From: Synechococcales cyanobacterium CRU_2_2
Lineage (GTDB): Bacteria; Cyanobacteriota; Cyanobacteriia; PCC-9006; JAAUQQ01
Length of the DNA: 52,288 bases
Assembly (NCBI GenBank): GCA_012034805.1
Contig: JAAUOP010000020.1
Location: forward strand, 1-52,288
Direction of reading: 5' to 3'
The position numbers were made by a program, and so were the translations under genes. Numbering within the stretch: the stretch's first letter is position 1; each line of letters opens with the position of its first letter. Below the pieces are notes generated by a model. That model was not told the origin of the DNA. It searched no databases and saw only the letters and a program-made list of their open reading frames with translations. This document shows positions 46,667 through 52,288 of the stretch, piece after piece.

Positions 46667-47299
46667 TCAGTCATCCCCTCCGATCGATTTGCTGGCGATG
46701 CCGCGATACATGTACCCCCCCAGTTTGGGCAGGTTTTCCATGTAGAACTGATCTATCTCAGTCTGCGGAAACACCCGTAGCACCAAGGCCGCCATATCCC
46801 GGTTGAGGTTACAGCCGTCCCCCAGCCAATTTTGCAGGGGATTGACCCGGTTCTGCCAGCGTTGCAGCGTTGGGTCGTCTGCCGCCAAACCATGCTCAAT
46901 AAAGAAAAACTTGCCCCCTGGCCTCAGCACTCGGCAAATTTCGTCCAGGGCTTGCTCGACCTTGGGAATACTGCACAGCGTCCAAGTGCTGACCACGCTG
47001 TCGAAACTCTCGGCGGCCATGGGCAAGGCTTCACCGCTGAGCAAGCGTTGATCGACCATGATGGGAGTGGCGTCCAGTCGTGGGCGGGACAAGCGGTTCA
47101 TCCCAGGGTTGGGATCCACTGTGGTGAGTTGCCGCACGCCGGAGGGATAATGCGCGAGGTTCAAGCCCGTGCCAAAGCCAATCTCCAAGACATCACCGGA
47201 TACATCTGCTAAGAGCGATCGCCGGTAAATTGAGAAGGACTCGCCCTGCATCATCCGATCGAGCAAGCGAGGAAAAATAAACTGGTGGTAGATATTCAT
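46667..47299 (-). CDS. Class I SAM-dependent methyltransferase (UbiE/COQ5-like)
   Basis: 210 residues. The SAM site is [20 protein letters not shown] and motif II is [30 protein letters not shown] and [15 protein letters not shown] follow, the latter typical of small-molecule methyltransferases. C-terminal [20 protein letters not shown] is shared with a subgroup of bacterial and mammalian METTL7-like enzymes. The substrate is unknown. Immediately upstream of thiG on the same strand. Confidence 0.87.
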   Translation of the reverse strand: MNIYHQFIFPRLLDRMMQGESFSIYRRSLLADVSGDVLEIGFGTGLNLAHYPSGVRQLTTVDPNPGMNRLSRPRLDATPIMVDQRLLSGEALPMAAESFDSVVSTWTLCSIPKVEQALDEICRVLRPGGKFFFIEHGLAADDPTLQRWQNRVNPLQNWLGDGCNLNRDMAALVLRVFPQTEIDQFYMENLPKLGGYMYRGIASKSIGGDD

Positions 47300-47418
47300 G
47301 ACTCACGCGCCTGCCTCAAGACCCGTATCTTAGCAAACCCCTCGCTTCACAGATTTTCACAGTCTGAAGTTTTCCGTTACCCACAAAACGGCAAAACAGC
47401 CTCAACCGCAACCAAACC

Positions 47419-48189
47419 GTGACGAATCGCGGCCCATTCATGACTGTTTCCAACATCCCGTTACGTTATTTAGCTCCCGTCGGCTATTCCCAGGTTGATG
47501 CTTTTAACCTGAATCCTATGACTTCCAAACCCATGAATCTAGAGCAGATCAAACTTGATCTGACCAGCACCGAGCTCCAAGCTCGCCTACGCGCCTTGAC
47601 CGCGCTCCAGGCTTTTGACACCGCAACGGCTGTGCCACTGCTGTGTAGTCGGTTGGAGGATGGTGAATATTTGGTGCGGCTCGGCGTGGCTATTGGGCTA
47701 GGCCGGAAGCGATCGCCCCAGGCCTACCAAGCCCTAGAATCCCTGCTACAAGACTCCGAAGCCTCGGTGCGGGCTGAGGCAGTGCTGAGTTTGAGCCGAT
47801 TTGGTTTGATGGCGCTCAACACCATCATCAACACCTTTCGAGCCGATACCCATGCCTTGGTGCGGGGAAGCATTTTAGAGGCGATCGCCATTCTCCCCCT
47901 GCCGCTAGAGCTGTTCAAGATTTGTAGCCTGGCCCTCGCAGATGAAGATGTGGCCCTCCAGGAAGCAGCGGTGCTGGCCTTCGGGCAGTTTGCCAAAACC
48001 GAAATGCAAACGGCAGCGTTAGATCACCTGCAGCCCTTGGCCCAGAGCCGCCATGCCGTGGTGCGGGCAGCCTTGGCGCGATCGCTCCACGCCTTTGACA
48101 ACTACCGCGCCCGAGAACTCCTGAAGCAGCTCCACGACGACACCGACCACCGAGTCGTCGCTGCTGTCCTGGAGGGCTTGATCTCTTGA
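47419..48189 (+). CDS. HEAT-repeat protein
   Basis: Up to 256 residues. From about residue 40 it consists of alpha-helical HEAT/PBS-lyase-type repeats: LRALTALQAFDTATAVPLLC, YLVRLGVAIGLGRKRSPQAY, ASVRAEAVLSLSRFGLMALN, VALQEAAVLAFGQFAKTEMQ and HAVVRAALARSLHAFDNYRA. Such proteins in cyanobacteria range from phycobilin lyases to assembly scaffolds; no lyase-specific partner gene is near. The start is uncertain: GTG 47419, ATG 47440, 47518 and 47533 are all in frame and none has a good Shine-Dalgarno. Confidence 0.8.
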   Translation: MTNRGPFMTVSNIPLRYLAPVGYSQVDAFNLNPMTSKPMNLEQIKLDLTSTELQARLRALTALQAFDTATAVPLLCSRLEDGEYLVRLGVAIGLGRKRSPQAYQALESLLQDSEASVRAEAVLSLSRFGLMALNTIINTFRADTHALVRGSILEAIAILPLPLELFKICSLALADEDVALQEAAVLAFGQFAKTEMQTAALDHLQPLAQSRHAVVRAALARSLHAFDNYRARELLKQLHDDTDHRVVAAVLEGLIS

Positions 48190-48269
48190 TCGAATCCCAG
48201 GGGCATCAGCTAGACAAACCGCTGGACGAACGGCGGTTCGTTCCGACGTCAGGCCATGCACGGCAAGGG

Positions 48270-48302
48270 TTGAATTTTAATTGAATTTTAATTGAATTTT
48301 AA
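48270..48302. repeat. 11-bp tandem repeat, three perfect copies
   Basis: TTGAATTTTAA occurs three times in direct succession, ending three bases before the stop codon of the pentapeptide gene, between convergent genes. Confidence 0.92.
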
Positions 48303-48305
48303 TGG

Positions 48306-48785
48306 TCAATCATGCAGCGAGCCATCTGGCATGACCGCCTGGGTCAGAATGGCACCGTCTAGATCGGTGCCATTCAAAATGGCATCCTTGAGATTGGCGT
48401 AGCTCAGGTCAGCTCCGGCCAGCTGGGCTCCGGTGAGATCGGCCCCCACCAAAAAGGCTGCCCCGAGCTTTGCCCCCTTCAGCTTGGCTTGACCGAGCTT
48501 GGCATGCCAGAAGTTACCTGAGGCCAAATTGGTCTCACACAAGTCTGCTCCCTGGAGATTGGCCCAACTAAAGTTGGTTTGGGGCAAATTTGCACCATTC
48601 AGAACAATATCTTCCAAATCGGTGCCGCTGAGGTTGGCCCCTTGGAGATCGGGGCCAGAGACCACGGGCTGGTTGTTGCGCATGACCACGCGAGTGAAAA
48701 CCCGCGTGCCGGATGCGTACTGCTGTAGAAAGGTGACGATCCGTTCTTGAAGCTTGCGTTCCTGGAGAGGATGAGATGCGCGCAT
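48306..48785 (-). CDS. Pentapeptide-repeat protein
   Basis: 159 residues from ATG 48785. The N-terminal helix (LQERKLQERIVTFLQQYASG) precedes a run of A(D/N)LxX repeats from about residue 45 to the end: ANLSGTDLEDIVLNGANLPQ, ADLCETNLASGNFWHAKLGQ, ADLTGAQLAGADLSYANLKD. This forms a right-handed quadrilateral beta helix. Function unknown; the family is common in cyanobacteria. The frame also extends to 48878 through a hydrophobic stretch that could be an export signal, so the start is not certain. Confidence 0.82.
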   Translation of the reverse strand: MRASHPLQERKLQERIVTFLQQYASGTRVFTRVVMRNNQPVVSGPDLQGANLSGTDLEDIVLNGANLPQTNFSWANLQGADLCETNLASGNFWHAKLGQAKLKGAKLGAAFLVGADLTGAQLAGADLSYANLKDAILNGTDLDGAILTQAVMPDGSLHD

Positions 48786-49357
48786 GAGTATGAGGTGTAG
48801 ATCTAAGGGACTGTAATGAAACAGACCGGGAATAGACCAAGAGACCATCATGCAGGTGAACATGCTGGCGAGCGCCAAAAAAGAGGCGTGAAGCGCAAAG
48901 GCGAGTTGAAGCCAAAGTTATCACCGGATAACATTCACCGGAAGTCGCGGGGTAACGTTTGCCGGAGACTGTCACCGGAAGTCGCTGGGGCGATCGCAAC
49001 TGGTTTCCTATAGTGCCCAGCTGCAACGCAGCGCTAACACCCCTTTCCAGAAACTCACGTTACGTTAGACGCACGTTGCGTTAGACTCACGTTGGGCTCA
49101 TACGTCACATTTATACATATTCAAAGATAGTGATTACTTAGGAAACACAAAGAAAAATCAAGAAGAGAGAAGAGGGTTTCGGGTCTTGATATGGTGATTG
49201 CAGATACGGTTTCGGGTGCAATCTGCTGAGTCTACTGACTCTTGGGACGTCTCCTAGTGACCGAATGAAGCCAGCTTATATAAAGGCTTCAGGTTTATAA
49301 ACCCCGCGCTATTGCTCTAGGGATACGTTCTCCCCAGCGGAAATGGAACGTTGATTT
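48786..49357. other. Long intergenic region
   Basis: No gene is supported. It contains repeated TTAGACTCACGTTGCG-like text near 49060-49095 and short repeats of GTCACCGGAAGTCG at about 48920-48990. A hairpin GAAGCC-AGCTTATATAAA-GGCTTC (49266-49289) lies near a TATA-like stretch. If the 48878 start is used for the pentapeptide gene, the first 90 bases are coding. Confidence 0.45.
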
Positions 49358-49514
49358 AACCCCGATCCAGCTAGCGTCGCTGGACGTTGCTTGCACGACG
49401 TCCAGCGGCTAACCCCCAAACTGCTTAAGCCAGTTCGAAGGCCTGACAATGAATTATATCATTTTGTTAAGCTTTCGTTCGCTTCGGTCGGGATGCGCTA
49501 GCTAGATCGGGGTT
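49358..49514. mobile_element. Inverted-repeat (MITE-like) element, 157 bp
   Basis: AACCCCGATCCAGCTAGCG (49358-49376) and CGCTAGCTAGATCGGGGTT (49496-49514) are inverted copies with one mismatch over 19 bases. Just inside the left arm is a second perfect hairpin, CGCTGGACGT (49378-49387) with ACGTCCAGCG (49398-49407). No coding capacity. The nested fold suggests either a small non-autonomous element or a structured RNA. No target duplication is obvious. Confidence 0.5.
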
Positions 49515-49550
49515 CCCCTTTGCCAAAAAAACTTTGCCGAAAGCTTTGCC

Positions 49551-51689
49551 CTACCAGACGTTCCACGCCTCCCAGTCTTCGTTAAAGATCGTGGTGTCGG
49601 GGAAGGTGGTAGGGTTGCCGTTTGCTTTGAGGCGATCGCGCAATTGCCGCAGCAGCGGCTCATCCCGAGGGAAATCGTCCACCAGTTGATAGGGGCGGAT
49701 GCCGGTTTCTAGGGCGAGGGCGATCGCCGTGCCTGCCGCTGCCCCCGAAGACCACTCAAAGGAATGCACCCGATAGGCGGCTGCCGCAATGTGGCTGGTG
49801 GCGATGCTCTTTCCAGCCACTAGCAGGTTATCAATTTTTTGAGGAATCATCGCCCGCAGCGGAATTTGGGCCGGATAGGATTGGCCTTGGCCTTGGCGGG
49901 CTCCAGGTCGTTCGAGGTTGCCAGGTTTCTCGGAGGGTGATTCGGCCATGCAGGGGTGGAAGTCGATCGCGTATTGGGCAATGCCAACGGCATCTGGATA
50001 GATCGTCGAGCGGCTACGGCGTTTGATCAGGTTCGGGTCGAGCTTGCCGCCGACGGCCGCGGTGGCCTCCAGTCCGGCGAGGGCGTTCCACAGTGTTCGG
50101 TAGGTTTGGGCGGAAAGGTTCTCTTTGTAGAAATCTGCCCGGAAGTCCTGGCGAGAAATGTCGAGCTCCGAGATCGTGAAGCCGGATTTGTGGGCGTAGG
50201 ACGGACGGCCAATGATGCGGCGACCTTCGCGAATATAAGGATATTTGGACAGGCCATGAAGTGTCCCCATGGGGGAGTTTTGCCCTTGCAACAGTCGATG
50301 GTTGGGGGCGGGCTGTTTCAGCTGGGCGTCGCCCTGGGAGTTGGTGGTACCACTGGTGAGCCAATGATAGAAGCCGAGAGACTGTTCTTCACCCGCTTGT
50401 AGTGTTACGGTGCGCAGGCCACCGAGCCAGCCGCCGGGACTGAGCTGACCCGATTGCTGGAGCTGGTCGCGGCTGTAGACTAGGTTGTCTGACGCGGTGC
50501 CCGGTCGGTAGTCGTTGCCCCAAACCCAGTTCTGCATCGAAATATCACCCGGCTGTGGCAGGCCGACGTTGAACTTGGGGGTGCGTGCCTTGCGAGCGGA
50601 GCCGCCCGGAGCCCAAATGCGGCGGTAGGTGAATACGGCGTCGAAGCTGGAGAGGTTGGGATTTTTGTCGTAACCATAGTAGGCCGCGTAGCGATCGTAA
50701 AAGGCGGGCTTCGGCTGGGGCTGGGGCTCGGCAGTGCGCTCCAGGGCGAAGGTGTAGGTGAATCCCTGGGTGCAGTAGGGGTCGCCGGTGGTACTGGCAG
50801 AGGAGGGGTTGAGGTAGGAGCGGGGGTCGAGGCCGAGACGGTAGGGAACATCGGCGATCGCGATCAGTTCCCCCGTCTCTGTTGTGTCCACAACATACCA
50901 GTCTCGAACGTCTACTGTTTGTCCTTTGGCATCCCGTCGCCGCATCGGTTTGGGTTCAAATTTAAGGATGGTTTTGGTGAACTGTGACGAGTTCTCGTAA
51001 CGATAGGCGTCTTCTAGGGTTTGGGACAAAGGCTTGGCGTTCAGGGACTGACCGGGTGCAGGGCGGTGCTGAATGGCGATCGCCCCTTCAATCAGTTTGC
51101 CGTCCACCCCAATTTGCAAATCCTTGACCACAGTATTTGGGAACCACTTAAGTTTGCCCCGGCCTTTTTTCTCCGCAGCTTTGAGCTGAGACCAGAGTTC
51201 GGCGTGGGCATCCTTGGGCAAAAAGCAGGAAACGCTGACCCAGCAGTCGCCCGGATTGCGGGTGCCGTAGCGCTTTTGGATGCGATCGCGCAGTTCGTTG
51301 TAGCCTTTGGGAAAGTAGGCGAGCGATCGCTGCTTCTTGGCTTCATCTAGCGCCGAGGTGCCCTGGGCCGAAATCTGCCCACCGACCCAATCAGTGATTT
51401 CGGTCAGGCATACCGTCCGACCCGCGAGCAAAGACTCGTAGGCCGTCGCTGCCCCCGCCAAACCTCCGCCCGCTACCAAGATTTCACAGGCTTCGGTTTG
51501 ATCCACCCTGGGCAGGCTCTGGGCGCGGGCGGGTGCAGTGGCAATGAGCAACCACAAGCTGGCGCAGTGGGTGGCTGTGAGCAGGGTTCCGGTGGCCATG
51601 GCTAAGACCCGGTGCTGGCTGGGGTGATGGCTGGGGTGATGGCTGGGATGATGGAATCTGGCGATCGCGGGTTGCTGAGCTGCGTTCAT
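49551..51689 (-). CDS. Exported FAD-dependent oxidoreductase (FAD_oxidored/xanthan-lyase-associated type)
   Basis: 712 residues from ATG 51689. A His/Pro/Ser repeat (HHPS three times) precedes a signal peptide (ATGTLLTATHCASLWLLIAT) ending APARAQ. The FAD motif EILVAGGGLAGAATAYESLL sits at about 71-90. RDWYVVDTTETGELIAIADV is the second flavin-associated block. The C-terminal part has NLLVAGKSIATSHIAAAAYR, VHSFEWSSGAAAGTAIALAL, the family's closing FAD contacts. The substrate is unknown. No Shine-Dalgarno is evident. The short repeat at the N-terminus is a 12-bp DNA repeat. Confidence 0.87.
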   Translation of the reverse strand: MNAAQQPAIARFHHPSHHPSHHPSQHRVLAMATGTLLTATHCASLWLLIATAPARAQSLPRVDQTEACEILVAGGGLAGAATAYESLLAGRTVCLTEITDWVGGQISAQGTSALDEAKKQRSLAYFPKGYNELRDRIQKRYGTRNPGDCWVSVSCFLPKDAHAELWSQLKAAEKKGRGKLKWFPNTVVKDLQIGVDGKLIEGAIAIQHRPAPGQSLNAKPLSQTLEDAYRYENSSQFTKTILKFEPKPMRRRDAKGQTVDVRDWYVVDTTETGELIAIADVPYRLGLDPRSYLNPSSASTTGDPYCTQGFTYTFALERTAEPQPQPKPAFYDRYAAYYGYDKNPNLSSFDAVFTYRRIWAPGGSARKARTPKFNVGLPQPGDISMQNWVWGNDYRPGTASDNLVYSRDQLQQSGQLSPGGWLGGLRTVTLQAGEEQSLGFYHWLTSGTTNSQGDAQLKQPAPNHRLLQGQNSPMGTLHGLSKYPYIREGRRIIGRPSYAHKSGFTISELDISRQDFRADFYKENLSAQTYRTLWNALAGLEATAAVGGKLDPNLIKRRSRSTIYPDAVGIAQYAIDFHPCMAESPSEKPGNLERPGARQGQGQSYPAQIPLRAMIPQKIDNLLVAGKSIATSHIAAAAYRVHSFEWSSGAAAGTAIALALETGIRPYQLVDDFPRDEPLLRQLRDRLKANGNPTTFPDTTIFNEDWEAWNVW
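51619..51654. repeat. 12-bp tandem repeat at the start of the FAD oxidoreductase gene
   Basis: CTGGGGTGATGG twice and CTGGGATGATGG once, in succession, encode HHPS repeats on the minus strand. Confidence 0.92.
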
Positions 51690-51827
51690 GGAAGGGGATA
51701 CCAATGGAATTGAACGGAAGGCTGTTGGGTCTGGTTATGGAGTCTTGACGGATTTTTGTCGAGGGTGTGCCGATCCATCCCACGAGGCAGTACCCAATCA
51801 GACGCTGCCGAATCAGACGGTGACCAA

Positions 51828-52238
51828 TCAGACGCTGCGCAAGGGGGCAGTCGGAAGCTGTTTGGTGTGAACTAGATGGGAAAAATGTTTCCGAAATCCG
51901 ACCGACTCATATAGCCCTTGAGCTTGATTGGGATTTTCCGCATCGACACTCAGTTTGGCTAGCGTTATCCCGGCCTGTTGGAGCTGCATCATTCCTGTGA
52001 CCAAAAGAGCACGTCCTAGACCTTGCCGTCGAAAACTCCGATGGGTTCCGAGAAGCACGATATGACCTTCTTGGCAGCCGCGTTGGGCATTGTCTTCGTG
52101 CTCAATGTGGCCATGGCAAAACTCGCATAGGTTCCGTCGGGGCGATCGCCACAAAAGCCAATTCAGGCTGGTGCGTGGGCAGACGTCTCCCCGTGCCGCC
52201 CATTCTTCCCACGGGTTCGCGGGGATGGTGAGTTCCAA
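51828..52238 (-). pseudogene. GNAT-family N-acetyltransferase, C-terminal part with damaged N-terminus
   Basis: The C-terminal 95 residues are a good GNAT core: FCHGHIEHEDNAQRGCQEGH, then LLGTHRSFRRQGLGRALLVT (acetyl-CoA loop Q/R-x-x-G-x-G/A) and NPNQAQGLYESVGFRKH. Upstream in this frame the sequence stops resembling the family, while another frame reads PELAFVAIAP, the strand that normally precedes it. At least two one-base shifts near 52135-52155 would be needed to join them. The rest of the N-terminal half would lie near or beyond the right edge. The start given is only the frame's first TTG. Confidence 0.6.
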
Positions 52239-52288
52239 TTGAATCTACAAAGGATTTGATTACAAGCAACTCAAACCCGAGCCCAGCC

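Noticed and set aside
46300..46700. TPP riboswitch upstream of thiG
   Set aside because: The upstream sequence is coding for the methyltransferase and lacks the conserved CTGAGA and ACCTGATC elements.

Overview
The window is cyanobacterial chromosome. HIP1 octamers (GCGATCGC) are scattered through nearly every gene. It also encodes several cyanobacterium-typical proteins: a photosystem II S4-domain protein, a DUF1400 protein, an ABA4-like membrane protein and an AarF/UbiB kinase-like protein. The gene content is core metabolism mixed with accessory and decaying DNA. I see no phage, plasmid replication or CRISPR genes.

Layout. 1-2379: a GH9 (cellulase-type) glycosidase running off the left edge. 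2380-3976: gene-poor debris with a MITE-like element and a Uma2 nuclease remnant. 3977-7709: a phosphoketolase/transketolase-like ThDP enzyme beside a four-carbon acid sugar kinase (DUF1537). 7790-9070: a decayed TnpB insertion sequence with an intact-looking omega-RNA-like right end. 9160-13060: a broken porin, a small membrane protein, a HAD phosphatase, a DUF1400 protein and a small outer-membrane barrel. 13377-17090: rfbB, prmA and serA on the minus strand. 17423-21587: a conserved cyanobacterial protein, the PSII S4 protein, a PrcB-like protein, an SH3-like secreted protein and queA. 21562-26367: a PEP-CTERM protein, a DUF4344 metallopeptidase, Crp and histidine-kinase scraps, an outer-membrane barrel and a cupin. 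26557-30169: a LysR regulator, rsmI, a LapA-like protein, an HTH/acidic protein and tRNA-Arg. 30329-34326: a family 2 glycosyltransferase, tRNA-Thr, tRNA-Tyr, and aroQ facing aroB. 34480-39788: a pseudokinase, a secreted protein, cdsA, cbiT and an Orn/Lys/Arg decarboxylase. 39894-47299: AarF, membrane proteins including ABA4-like, an RNA methyltransferase, a class A beta-lactamase-fold protein, thiG and a methyltransferase. 47419-52288: HEAT-repeat and pentapeptide proteins, an inverted-repeat element, an FAD oxidoreductase and a damaged GNAT acetyltransferase.

Functional links. serA-prmA-rfbB may be one transcription unit. aroQ and aroB are consecutive shikimate-pathway enzymes facing each other. 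cbiT and cdsA are co-directional. The phosphoketolase-like/DUF1537 pair is the best candidate for an uncharacterised metabolic module.

Two cross-cutting patterns matter. First, at least six otherwise normal genes are broken by a single-base change, nearly all in or beside homopolymer runs, which points to sequencing error or very recent decay. Second, short tandem repeats are frequent: those inside genes have periods divisible by three (12, 15, 18), while those between genes do not (11, 14, 17).
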